Assembly: GCA_016648135.1 (NCBI GenBank)
Contig: JADDOH010007982.1
Coordinates: 62,001-126,000 of the forward strand
DNA: 64,000 nucleotides
Source: Agrypnia vestita
Taxonomy: Eukaryota > Arthropoda > Insecta > Trichoptera > Phryganeidae
Reading direction: 5' to 3'
Shown: positions 54,600 through 64,000 of the stretch, piece after piece
How the letters are laid out: each line of letters opens with the position of its first letter
Position numbering within the stretch: the first letter of the stretch is position 1
Made by a program: the position numbers and the translations under genes
Notes under the pieces: generated by a model
Seen by the model: the letters and a program-made list of their open reading frames with translations, nothing else
Told to the model about the DNA's origin: nothing
Databases searched by the model: none

Positions 54600-55130
54600 C
54601 AGAGTGCAGACTACAGCGATGAAGATTAATGAGTCTAAAAACACATAGATTATCGAAGTCTCTATAACAGTCCACATGAATCTTTAGAATCAGCTACCTT
54701 ACTAGAAATATCAGGTCAAAATCAGGAAATGAACAGACAGATCATTCGCGAAACCAACATTGATGTATAAAAGCGAAGCAAACACTCGCAACGCGCGTGA
54801 GTCAGTTATAGAAAGTGAAACCAGCGGAAGTCATAGACAAAGCGACAACAAGAATAATCCACTAATCCACCAGCGATAAAATACAAGTGTACCTATCGGC
54901 AAGCTAGAAGTTTTCTATTGTGAACCTATATCAGATGTGCATGGATCAGTATCTGATATCAGAGACCAGTAGTTCAGAAGAGGTGGCTGGTGCAAATTAT
55001 GAAATTTAGCGTAAATTTAAGGACGGTGTTCTGATCAAATTCATGTTTAGTAAGTTTATTTGATTATTATTATTTTAATTAATTTCCAGTACCTTCCATA
55101 GCCACGATACGTGATACTATAGTTATCACG
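54600..55130 (+). promoter_or_regulatory. possible core promoter or LTR with TATA box and initiator
   Basis: TATAAAAG (54766-54773) is followed by an arthropod-like initiator TCAGT (54802-54806), a spacing a little longer than usual, within GC-richer single-copy DNA. Downstream, ATATCAGAT (54928-54936) and ATCTGATAT (54951-54959) form a perfect 9-bp hairpin. The arrangement fits either a host promoter with a 5' UTR or a solo LTR; no coding region or second LTR was found to decide. Confidence 0.3.
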
Positions 55131-55603
55131 GCTAGAATGACTCAACATAACAAGTTAACCAAAATATTTTAGAAAACTTAGCAATAAAAAGTAACAAATG
55201 TAATCAATATTCAAACACCTTATATTACGTCCTTTCTTCTGCGCTTAATGACCATGCCCACATACCCACCCAACTCTAATCTCCACTCAGTTCCTCAAGC
55301 CTTTAGTCTTAAGTTAAGAATTATTAAAATTACTGCGAATTATGGGTTATCATCGAAAACGTTATAATCGTCATAAGAAAATAGTGAAAGTTAGTAAAGA
55401 AATAATTTTTTTAATGGTCTTTTACAATGAATATACATAAAAAAATTTCAAAAAATTACCATCAATCATGTCTGATGATAATGATGATGATGATGACGAC
55501 GATATCAGAGCACAACATGTATAACTTAGTTTCTAAAAATATACGTGTGATATTTTACTACTTATTTGTTATAATTTCTTATCACCAAAATAATATATTT
55601 TTG
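55131..55603. other. AT-rich DNA with a GAT repeat at 55472-55503
   Basis: A (GAT)n/GATGAC microsatellite lies at 55472-55503, encoding nothing supported. The rest is AT-rich with no family match. Confidence 0.5.
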
Positions 55604-55925
55604 GCCCTATTCTAAAATAACCAATATTGCTATTCTGAAATAACCAATATTGCTATTGGTATCTTAACAGTTATTGTATAACATTGAAATGCCAATTATG
55701 ACGTTTTATGTTCGACTGGCTTTAAATTAATGAAATCAATCAATCAGAAAGCTCTACAACGTGAAAAACGTTAAGTTATTCAGAATTATGAATAATGAGC
55801 TATCTAATTGATTGAATTCATTAATTTCAAACCTGTCAAATTTAAAACATAAAAATTGGCGACATTACAATGTTATATCATAACTGTCTTACAAGAATAG
55901 CAATATTGCTTATTTCAGAATACGG
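55604..55925. mobile_element. family D foldback element, copy 1
   Basis: The left arm (GGCCCTATTCTAAAATAACC...) and right arm (...GCTTATTTCAGAATACGGTT) are inverted for about 130 bp, through CAATATTGCTATT, TATAACATTG, TTAATGAAATCAATCAA and their complements. A 24-bp unit is tandemly doubled in the left arm. No coding region. The same family is at 62513-63028. Confidence 0.88.
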
Positions 55926-56794
55926 TTGTTTATTTTAGTTGAAGACTGGTTACATAATATTATTTTGCTTCATTCAAATCACTATAATTATTATATTAAT
56001 ATTTAAATGCGGAAACTTATAAGAGTTTGTGTTTTAAAACTTTTGTATTTTAAATTTAATATTATGCTTTGTCACCAAATTAAAATCATCGTATAATCGA
56101 AGAAGAGCAACATAATCGGCTAAAATACTCCTCAAATATAACGACAGTGTTGTTGATCAACATTTTCAAGTGAATTGCTTTATTTTTTATCCACAGGGAG
56201 TTTTTTTAGTATTTTTATGGCGTTTTTAATTGCTTTACTATTCCGGAGTCATAATTTTTATTTCCCTTTAGCTATGCCCTTTTCAAAGATGAAAAGCAAA
56301 GGAATATTTTCTTCAAAAAGAGGTCTTCATTATTTTGTACCTATGTATGTACCTACTAACATTTTTGCTATATTTTATTTTTCAATTTATATTTTCATTT
56401 AAAATCTTACGTCTATCGAGGATTTATTTAATAGTAAGTATTCTCGTTAGATTATTTTTTAATTTTTTCGTTTCCTTTTACTTTTTTTATAATATGTTTA
56501 CGTATATGTTTTTTTAATATGTTTCTTAATATTATCCCATTTGTTGCAACCTTTATTTCCATTGGCAGTCTGTTATATTCGCTCAAGAGTCTATCAAAGG
56601 AAGCAAGACTAGCTAGCTGTACATAATGACATTCTAGTGCCAAACCTGATTTATGGAAGTGATTTCTGGAATTGGCAAAAAAGGAATGAAAATAGATTGA
56701 ATGCGGTGGAATTGCGGTCACTAAGGCACTTGTGTGTGGAAAATCTTTGGTCGATAAAGTGAGGAATGAAAAAATAAATAAATAAAGAAAAGTT
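55926..56794. other. AT-rich DNA, nothing recognised
   Basis: Phe/Ile/Tyr-rich frames (56175-56517 plus) and a 120-codon minus-strand frame (56452-56814) were not supported. The minus frame ends against the LINE fragment and shows a weak HYVQLASLASFDRLLSEYNR segment of the kind found in LINE C-termini, so 56520-56780 may be a LINE remnant on the minus or plus strand. Confidence 0.3.
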
Positions 56795-57048
56795 CGCTGA
56801 GATTGTTTGGTCATGTGGAACGTACGAGCGAGGAAAGGATGGTTAAAAAAATATATGAGGCGAGCGTTGACCTGGTGCGATCAGATACTGCAAATATAGA
56901 AGGATGGCTCTGTTAAAAGCCACAACAGCCGTAGAGTTGCATGAGAAGATGTGTGAATGTAGCCGAAGCAAAAGTGGTGTGCCAAGATAGCAAAATATGG
57001 TGTAAGGTCCTCTCTGCCTACCCCTATGGGAAACGGCGTGGTGGTTAG
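56795..57048 (+). mobile_element. RTE-like LINE 3' end with conserved terminus
   Basis: Readable blocks are LRLFGHVERTSEERMVKKIY, EASVD, then WCDQI, DGSVKSHNSRRVA, EAKVVCQDSKIWCKVLSAYP and YGKRRGG before TAG at 57046-57048. These match the end of RTE-like non-LTR reverse transcriptases common in arthropods. Several shifts and stops are present and the GRPRKT part is deleted. Confidence 0.8.
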
Positions 57049-57060
57049 TTGTTTAGTTGA

Positions 57061-57469
57061 GCCTTTTGTTATACAATTTAGTAAAGTAAAATAAAATGGA
57101 TTTCAAATGGCCTAAATGTAGTTTTTGTAATCGGTGAAAATTATTTATTATTTTTATTAAATCTCGTGGGTTTAGACTGATTTTTGTTTTAATAGTTTAA
57201 AGAATTTTGGTATATCGGTTATTGTGTAATTTTTTGCATATATTTACCAGATTTTCGAAACGTCGAATTCTTTGAATATTTCTGTTGAGCTCAATAGCAT
57301 TGGTAGATACATAAATACAGAAAAGCTGTAAATCCAGAAATTTCAATTTCTAATCAAGATGTATTATCGATAAGATGATTATATATTATACGAAATAATA
57401 TTTTTTGAAAAATTTGGACAAACTCAAAATATTCTTAATATAAAAAACTGGTCCAAAAAGAAAGTGAAA
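57061..57469. other. AT-rich DNA, nothing recognised
   Basis: No frame or repeat recognised. Confidence 0.3.
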
Positions 57470-57872
57470 TAGTTTTCAGACGTATTCTAATGTAATGTTA
57501 ATGATTCTTTGGAATCTCATATACACATCAAAAGATACTGCTTTAAAAATACCAATCAAAAAATAATGTTACCTCATCAGTGATATCTGAATTGATTAGT
57601 GAAATGAAAAAATTATTGCTTTAAAAATTTCAATAAAAAATTAAACATACCTCATGGCGGAATGAAAAAGTTTTGGGCTGATGGCGCTAGTGATAATTAC
57701 AATACACATGTGAAACGGGTTGTAAAACTTAAATATATGTACAATTTCTAAAAATTTAATAGATTTGGTATTTTATCATGCGTAAGTCCTATGAACACCC
57801 TATGAAAAAAAAGACTTGCATACCTACTTTCCCATAAAAAAATATAATTTCATCTCTGTGAGACATCTATAT
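57470..57872 (-). repeat. repeat family E, copy 5
   Basis: Right end CTCTGTGAGACATCTATA matches the inverted terminus of 43037-43199; the interior has GTAAGTCCTATGAACACC and GAAACGGGTTGTAAAACTTA. The latter block is shared with 63717-64000. The left end (TTTTCAGACGTATTCTA) matches the distal end of copies 1, 2 and 4. Confidence 0.8.
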
Positions 57873-58410
57873 TATATTTTGATTAATGTTGTGCCCCTGG
57901 GATAAAATCCAGTACTGTGTTCTTGAAAATTTGAAAAACCGATGATATCTGCTGCTGTATTTTGACTACTTTTTTTCTTGTAAGTATCCATTTTTATAAC
58001 ATTTTTCTGCGAAATGCAAGGGAATATGAAATTAATACTCTAATCCAAATCACGCTCGATGCGGGTAAAACTTGTACTTAATTAATAAAATACCTAACTT
58101 TCCATGTAACAATGTCCGTCACGCGTTCTACAAGATAACGCAAATAAGGATGAGGTAAAAAAAAGAAAATAATACAGCATAATTTCTTACAATATCCCTT
58201 ACTAAAACTATCGATGGTGAAAATAATGTTATATGTAAAATAATGAAATAAAAAGCAAAAAAAACATATTTTTCTATTTCATTTAATATATATAATATCT
58301 GTCAGTAATGTTACCAGATGGCGCAAATGATAACAAACAGTCGAGGAATATATATGAACCTTAACTCGCGGCCGAAATAAATTGTTAAACCAGGTCAATT
58401 ATGACAGGTA
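57873..58410. other. AT-rich DNA, nothing recognised
   Basis: No frame, tRNA-like box or family match. Confidence 0.3.
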
Positions 58411-58945
58411 ATTGCTGGTGTATAATATAGTAATTGGACGTGACTGTGGGAGGCAAACGAAAAACACTAAAACAAGTTTAATTTTTTACAACGTTCTTCA
58501 ATTTATAGTCACCAAATGTTTTCAGTATATATATTCCATACACTTATTACACTGTTTCTTAATTTGCATTATTTCACGCTGTTTTTATTGCTTCGATCAC
58601 TTTCTAGTAAACTCCATGCAATATTCGTTCTTAGAAAAATTTCTCGCCCATCGGTAGGATTAATTTTTAATCGCTGGTATCACTAACGCTGGTCACAGTG
58701 CGCTAGCTCTGTTGCAAAAATCGCGTTGGTTAAACGTCAGGAATGACTGTCCATACTAGTTTGCGCAACGTTGGAATATCGCACACTTAAACGTCACACA
58801 TGACTGACTCGGCGTCACTTCACTCGGCGTGACTTCCTTGTATTGATATATAAAACCGCCTTCTATATCTTTCGAGACTCCAAGATATACCGAGAGACCT
58901 GTGGAACTTTTCAGAGATTACGAGACACTTGTGTAGCATTCTAGG
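58411..58945. other. mixed-composition DNA, possible old LTR-like repeat
   Basis: Contains ATCGCTGGTATCACTAACGC, GGTCACAGTGCGCTAGC, a TATA-like GATATATAAAACCGCC at about 58845 and CGGCGTCACTTCACTCGGCG (a short direct repeat). Order and words faintly resemble family G. No coding region. Confidence 0.25.
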
Positions 58946-59069
58946 CGATTGCTAAATGCTGTTGTTTGTAAAACCGATTGACAAACTTGACAGCGCGCGA
59001 TTAATCCGGATCCTAACAATACTGTAAAATCCATAAGTTAAACAAAAATCGATTGTAAAATGTAAATTA

Positions 59070-59450
59070 ATTACAAAAATCAAAAATCGATGCGCATTTT
59101 CCACCGATTCCCGGGAATACGTCCAATCCGTGAACTCCGACATCTGGTCGACCCAAAATTTGCATTTAGCATTCGGCGTCCCATTTTATCGTCGTAAAAA
59201 AAAACCCAACTAATCAACTGACAAAACATGTGGGTGTCGAACAAATAAACGCTCGGCCAGGAGCGAACTCTGCCCCCGCATGTAAAATCACTCTGTACAG
59301 GGCCGAACCGGAATGGCAATGATAATCGGGGCGAAATGTTAATCTGGCGCCCGGCACGATTGTATTGATAATTGATAACACCGTTGGCGTTTCGGTCCAG
59401 CACGGGAACTTTGGCGCATGCTTTTGGGTGTCGCCTGTGATGTGTTATGT
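59070..59450. other. GC-richer island, candidate regulatory DNA
   Basis: Single-copy balanced-composition DNA with homeodomain-like core words (TGATAATTGATAAC) and GC-rich blocks (CCCGCATGTAAAATC, GGCGCCCGGCACG). A 107-codon minus-strand frame (59080-59403) crosses it, with no recognised domain. Its character matches 53720-54130 and 60645-61090. Confidence 0.4.
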
Positions 59451-60244
59451 GAATTGTTATACTTGATTGATTTTAGTTTAAGGTTTGCTTTGGCATCAAT
59501 GCAAAATCATAATAAGATTTTTTTTTAAACATTTTTATTTAAACTTTGGACTACATACACAATATATGAGTTTTTAATAACCAATTTATTTTCAAGAGAG
59601 GCAGATCTTCTCATCAAGTTTAGTTAGTAATTAACTTATATACAAAGTTTATGCCGTAAAACTGCTGTGCAGTTTGGCATATGTGTAATGTAATAAATGT
59701 CAAAAAATTAATAAATATATATTTAAAAAAAATCAATTTGGGCAGTTGAGGGTGGCGCGTGGAAGGGAGGAGATATTTTTTGGTCAATAATGAAAAAAGC
59801 TCTAGAATCGGTGAAATGGGCTGAAACGTAAAACTATAGTAAAAATAAAACACTCACGAAATCACAATAATTGTTATCTAAATAAACTACCGGAGGACAA
59901 TAGGGATGAAAAATTATAACAATTTTTAAGAGGAAGCAAAAAAATATGTGATGCTTAAATTTGAATTAAGTTGTTAGGTAATTAACCTTTCCCAAACGAT
60001 GATGAAACTGAAACGTGCGTTCCGGTGCTGTAAACTCAGTGTACATGTATAGGTACTTATATCGATTTTTTATTCAGATAAATTTATATTATTCATTATT
60101 TACTTATATTATTCATTAAAATAATATTTGGCATGTATATAAGTAAAAATATGTATTGATCATAGTGTAAAAGTGCTAAAAATGGGAATAAAAAACATTG
60201 ATTTTCACGAAAGATAGCATAAAAATTCCTGCAACATGTTCAAC
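59451..60244. other. AT-rich DNA, nothing recognised
   Basis: The 77-codon minus-strand frame 59620-59853 is Phe/Leu/Thr-rich and was not supported. Confidence 0.3.
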
Positions 60245-60360
60245 CTCTACTAAAGAGCGAAGGTCAACAATCCGCTGAATCTGGTGCCCTGCGCGCTACG
60301 CACTGCGCACACTGCTCTGCGCCCTGTGCAGCACGCGCCTCTAGCCACTCCCTGCAAAAC
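60245..60360 (-). other. candidate 3'-terminal exon on the minus strand
   Basis: On the minus strand a pyrimidine-rich tract and TTTTGCAG (about 60353-60360) precede a GC-rich reading GAGTGGCTAGAGGCGCGTGC, translating EWLEARAAQGAEQCAQCVAR and then RAPDSADC before TGA near 60270. The combination of acceptor, sharp composition change and in-frame stop fits a short last exon. The repeated TGCGC words could equally produce an open frame by chance. Confidence 0.3.
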
Positions 60361-60644
60361 ATATAAGTAGTAATAAAATAACGTCAGTTATTTTATAATT
60401 TCCGGTAATTTTTTTTATTGAATGCATAATAATAAATATATTACGGAAGAATACTTAGAATATGAAGTTTATATTTCATATATTTACAGAGATATTCACA
60501 TAATTAGAGGTACCCTCAACTCAGTTTATAGCGTCGGAGAGAAAAAATAGTAAAATATTATTCTTTTTATTTAAGGAAATATGAATTCTTGTATTACGTA
60601 CTGAAAAATATAGGTTTATTTTTGAATCATAAAATTGTCTGCGA

Positions 60645-61090
60645 CTCAATTACTAAACTGCCGCAATTCATTTTCGCAACCTGCCCCGGTAACGAACACT
60701 TTTTCACTTCACGCAATCACCATTCGGAACATTTCGATTGGCGGCAAATATGAGCTTTTATCGGTTATGTAAAACCGCTCCCCGCGCGCCCGGGGCCAGT
60801 TGTGTTTGACAGATCCGAAAACCTGTGTTAATGGCCGCCACTTATACAAATTAATAGCGAGCCCGCGCAGAATGGCGGGCGGGCGGCGCTGTAACCAAAT
60901 ATAATTATTTCTGTAATATAATTCTCGGTTTCGATTTAAGACCGTTGCGAAAATTAATGAGGTTCTCTTTGTTGGGGAATAAACAGAGCCGACGGGCGTC
61001 TGAATGTGTGGACCCCCATCTCGTGTGTAATGAGTATATAAATAATAGATAACGCCTAATTCATAAATCATTTCCGCGTTCGTTAACGAG
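60645..61090. other. GC-rich CpG island, candidate promoter or enhancer
   Basis: A CpG-rich block (CCGCTCCCCGCGCGCCCGGG, GCCCGCGCAGAATGGCGGGC) is flanked by TAATTA-like and TTATCGG words. A 120-codon minus-strand frame (60709-61071) runs through it, but its residues (YYLYTHYTRDGGPHIQTPVG) match no family I know. Its position upstream, on the minus strand, of the candidate exon at 60245-60360 would suit a promoter or first exon of the same gene, though that is inference. Confidence 0.4.
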
Positions 61091-62512
61091 TCCTCTTTTG
61101 AAAAATTACTCCCTTACTTGGAACTAGGTTAAAAAATTGTTATTAACGCCACGATATGTTAATAATGGTAAGGTATAAAATAAAGAGGTATAAAAAGCAA
61201 AATAAAATGCACAATCTTCTAATACAGAAACGCTACGCTAGGTGGGGCTATTCTCACTGTCTAACACACTGCCGAAATATACTGAAAAAGTACTTTGTTT
61301 GACAGGTTATAACTAGTTTAATAAGAATTCAACTTTAACTACTCTGCTTTGAGCAAGATTTGTAAACTCGTATATATTTATTCCATAATATTTCTCTGAA
61401 AAACGCCAAAATAAATTGACGACTTCATGAAATAAAACAATTTGAATTATTATCAATAACCCAAGACATGTTTATGAATACGGATTTAAATATATAGCCA
61501 ATTATAATAAATGACATGGTGTCATTATTATTATAATATTATTATATCGAACAATTATGTAAAATATTATCCAGAGATCTTTCATATATTAAATAAAAAC
61601 AATCTACTTATCAGTTTTGTGAAACAATTTTTTGTAAGGTGTTATTGTCGGCGCGTAGTTGTCATACGCGCAATCGTCAGGATACCATCACTGTTATAAA
61701 TATTTTTAGAAATGGCTAGTTTTGAATGTTTAAAAAAATATCTAACGAGAGCTTTTACAGTATTGTTTTTTCTTTATTTTGATTCTTTTTCTTGATATCA
61801 AAATTTCAATGCCCATCATTAAAAAAAAAAGCAAAATCAAATCAAATTTGAATAAAATGGCCAGTTCTCTAGCGATAAGTATCGTTATTAAATATTATTA
61901 TCAAATATAATATTGTTACGAGGATCAATCTCTAATAAATATAATACGTATATGATGTGTAGCTTTTATAATTAATTTACCTGTTCGCATCTTAAATTTC
62001 ACATTCTATGTTCTCGGTCCTATTAACGGTTGGGTGGTGTAAGTCTGAGATGTTTAATGTGTTCGTGAGTGGAAATGTGTAATATTTATGGAATAACATC
62101 AACATTAGTAAACACTTAGTGAGATGGGTAATTCATCAAGTGATCATATTACTATGAGAACGGTCCATGTCACATCCAACTACAAATTAGGTGAAATGTG
62201 ATTGATGCCAAGGCTTCCTCTCTCAGCTCTGCCATGGAATTATTGGATGTGCTTATCCTTATAATCTCATCTCTCAGAAAATGTATGATATATACATTAT
62301 CATCTTCCGTTGATTGAATTATTTTCATTCAATTTTTTTTTATACCCAGCACTGCAAATTTAAATATTTATCAATTTCATCTATTAATTACTTTATAAAC
62401 GCCCTTCAGGAATTTTTGCAAAAAAATAGGTAGAGTGTACATTCAATTAATGAATTCTTCAAATAAAATGTCTAGAAATAGTTACATAGTAAATGCAAAT
62501 ATATAACATACA
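61091..62512. other. AT-rich DNA, nothing recognised
   Basis: About 1.4 kb, with AT-rich frames only. A slightly GC-richer patch at 62120-62280 is single-copy. Confidence 0.35.
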
Positions 62513-63028
62513 GCCGTATTTTGAAACAAACAACATTACTATTTCTGTACCTTGACCGTTATTGTATAACATTGTAATGCAGATTTAAAATTAAAGAATT
62601 CAATCAATCAAAAAGCAATCAATCACAAATTGTCAATAACTTAACGTTTAAAACCAATTTAATTAATCAATCAGAAAGACATAAAGAAAAAAAATCCAGG
62701 AAAAAATATATTTGGCTGCTACCGAAATTCGAACCACGGATCTCCTCCTATCCGGGGCAGGCACGTTATCCAATTATGCTATAGCGGTTTCTTAGATTTC
62801 CGTGAATATATTAACTTTATCTGTTAATCTCATTTATTAATTGATTAACTTAACGTTCGTTTATGTTTTAGAGATTTCTGATTGTTTGAATTCAAGTTCG
62901 ATTCGACATTCAAGTGAATCGAGTTCAAATCTGTCAAATTTAAAACGTCAAAATTGACGGCATTACTATGTTTTACAATAACTATCAAAATACAGAAATA
63001 GCATTCCTGCCTATTTAAAAATATGGCC
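62513..63028. mobile_element. family D foldback element, copy 2, with nested SINE
   Basis: The ends GCCGTATTTTGAAACAAAC (62513 on) and CCTATTTAAAAATATGGC (to about 63027) and the inner blocks TTATTGTATAACATTGTAAT and TAAAATTAAAGAATTCAATC pair with ATTACTATGTTTTACAATAA, GTCAAATTTAAAACGTC and TTCAAGTGAATCGAGTTC around the SINE. The element is longer than copy 1 because of that insertion. Confidence 0.85.
62680..62800 (-). mobile_element. tRNA-derived SINE nested in family D
   Basis: On the minus strand, box A TAGCATAATTGG (complement 62770-62781) and box B GGTTCGAATTTC (complement 62725-62736) have tRNA spacing, with CCTGCCCCGGATAGGAGG between them. Sequence on both sides matches 27280-27345 (AAAGACATA...AGAAAAA, TTTGGCTGCTACCG). 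The acceptor stem is not closed, so this is a SINE rather than a tRNA gene. Confidence 0.8.
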
Positions 63029-63716
63029 GAATATAAGATTTCAATAAATGTAATTAATTCTTCACGCCAAATAAATCACGCCTTTTAAAATTTTTAATGA
63101 AAAACTTTTTGTGATGCCACAATTATAAGAACATAGTTCTTTGATTTAAATTAAACAAATCACATAGAATGATGTAACTATCTATCAATCGCAAAAATTT
63201 AAATTATTTTATAAAGGATATCTCGTAGGTAGTAGAAAAACTTCTAGGGGTAGGGGTTTTCTTCATTCAGTTATGAATAGAAAATATTCTTTACACACTG
63301 GGTGAAATGACTACTGTTACGAATAAAAACGACAATAAAATTTGCATTTTTTTCAATATTTTTGATTTATTTTCTGTAAAGCAATTATCTATTACCTAGT
63401 GTAGGAATATTAAGGGATAAAAGGAATATTTTAAATTCATTTGCCCTAATACAAGTCAAATAAAATGACAAAAAACCTCGCAAAAGTTTTTTTTAATTTC
63501 CGCGTGGTTTTATATTTTTTGTTTGATTTGAATCAAAGACATTGAATCTGTATTGTAGATTTTTCGTTTCTAAATCAGAACATGACTTTTCTGTCTCGAA
63601 TAAACGTATACCGGGGATACTTGCAACTCAGTCACGGTGGAGGAACTCGACGGGAATGGATATATTTTTTAATAATTTTCAATAAAGTAATAGTATATAA
63701 ACAAGATATACTACAG
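63029..63716. other. AT-rich DNA, nothing recognised
   Basis: No supported frame. GGGTGAAATGACTACTGTTA near 63300 recalls GGGTGAAATTTCAACAGTTA near 40411, with TTTTCTTCATTCA and GAAAATATT or GTAAAATATT just before each, so a short shared repeat of about 75 bp (63245-63320 and 40360-40435) may exist. Confidence 0.35.
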
Positions 63717-64000
63717 ATCTCTCATAGACACGAAATTATAGTTTTAATGGGTATGTAGGTATAGAGGTCTTTGGGTGTTCATAGAGGTTACGACCTATCA
63801 TACGGCTGAATTAAGTGATCACAATGTAACGTTCACCATTTCCACCCATGATATTGCTTTAAAAATTCCAATCAAAAATAGATAACCATTAGTGACATCT
63901 GTGGTTAATTCAGGGAATTAAAAAAGCTTTACAACATACATATGAAACGGGTTGTAAAACTTAAATACATAAAAAACTTCCAAAAACTTGATAGATGTGG
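63717..64000 (+). repeat. repeat family E, copy 6, cut by the window end
   Basis: Starts GATCTCTCATAGACACGAAA and contains GAGGTTACGACCTATCATAC, CACAATGTAACGTTCACC, TTCCACCCATG and GAAACGGGTTGTAAAACTTA. It continues to the last base, so its far end lies outside the window. Confidence 0.8.

Noticed and set aside
60709..61071. 120-codon minus-strand frame
   Set aside because: Runs through a CpG-rich island and matches no family; kept only as part of a possible promoter or first exon.
62680..62800. Functional tRNA gene on the minus strand
   Set aside because: The tRNA-like core is convincing but the flanks match other SINE copies and the arms do not close into a full cloverleaf.

Overview
The window looks like non-coding chromosomal DNA from an insect, most likely a lepidopteran; that is an inference from the mix of transposable elements, not from a diagnostic gene. 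It is strongly AT-rich. No rRNA, tRNA, CRISPR array or complete host protein gene could be recognised, and nearly all open frames are short chance frames in AT-rich DNA. It is best read as a long intergenic or intronic stretch built from old transposable elements, with scattered GC-richer, apparently single-copy islands that may be regulatory DNA or isolated exons.

Elements that can be classified from protein remains: a nearly full-length but frameshifted mariner (4917-6207, minus strand, TA target duplication, both inverted ends visible); a Penelope-like retroelement 3' fragment with a GIY-YIG endonuclease (35458-36466); a non-LTR retrotransposon reverse-transcriptase C-terminus (38913-39501); and several 3' scraps of RTE-like LINEs (about 3480-4060 minus, 32495-32890 plus, 36821-37400 minus, 44795-44930 minus, 51900-52085, 52430-52620 and 56795-57048 plus).

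Non-autonomous repeats, identified by comparing copies inside the window: family A (about 550-600 bp, seven copies, twice as head-to-tail dimers at 16100-17298 and 24589-25444); family E (six copies; 43037-43199 is a complete short copy with 25-bp inverted ends); family B (902-bp inverted-repeat element at 20745-21646 plus a solo arm at 12930-13095); family D (55604-55925 and 62513-63028, the latter carrying a nested SINE); families F, G, H and J (two or three copies each); a TIR element at 33843-34245; and at least nine tRNA-derived SINEs with visible A and B boxes.

The most unusual structures are the inverted repeats. A 1.1-kb foldback at 40442-41577 has arms of over 500 bp separated by about 54 bp. 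Smaller foldbacks lie at 9119-9385 and 18872-19459. These two, a complex repeat at 11416-11605 and the Penelope-like terminus all carry the same small pattern, CTGANGA-hairpin-GAAA. It resembles a hammerhead ribozyme core, but every copy has one extra base before the helix. Other points of note are a 188-bp tandem repeat (19911-20455), a mariner sitting at the junction of two tandem flanking repeats, two near-perfect short hairpins near the left edge, and GC-richer islands (e.g. 13720-14225, 53730-54130, 59070-59450, 60645-61090) that are the best candidates for host function.
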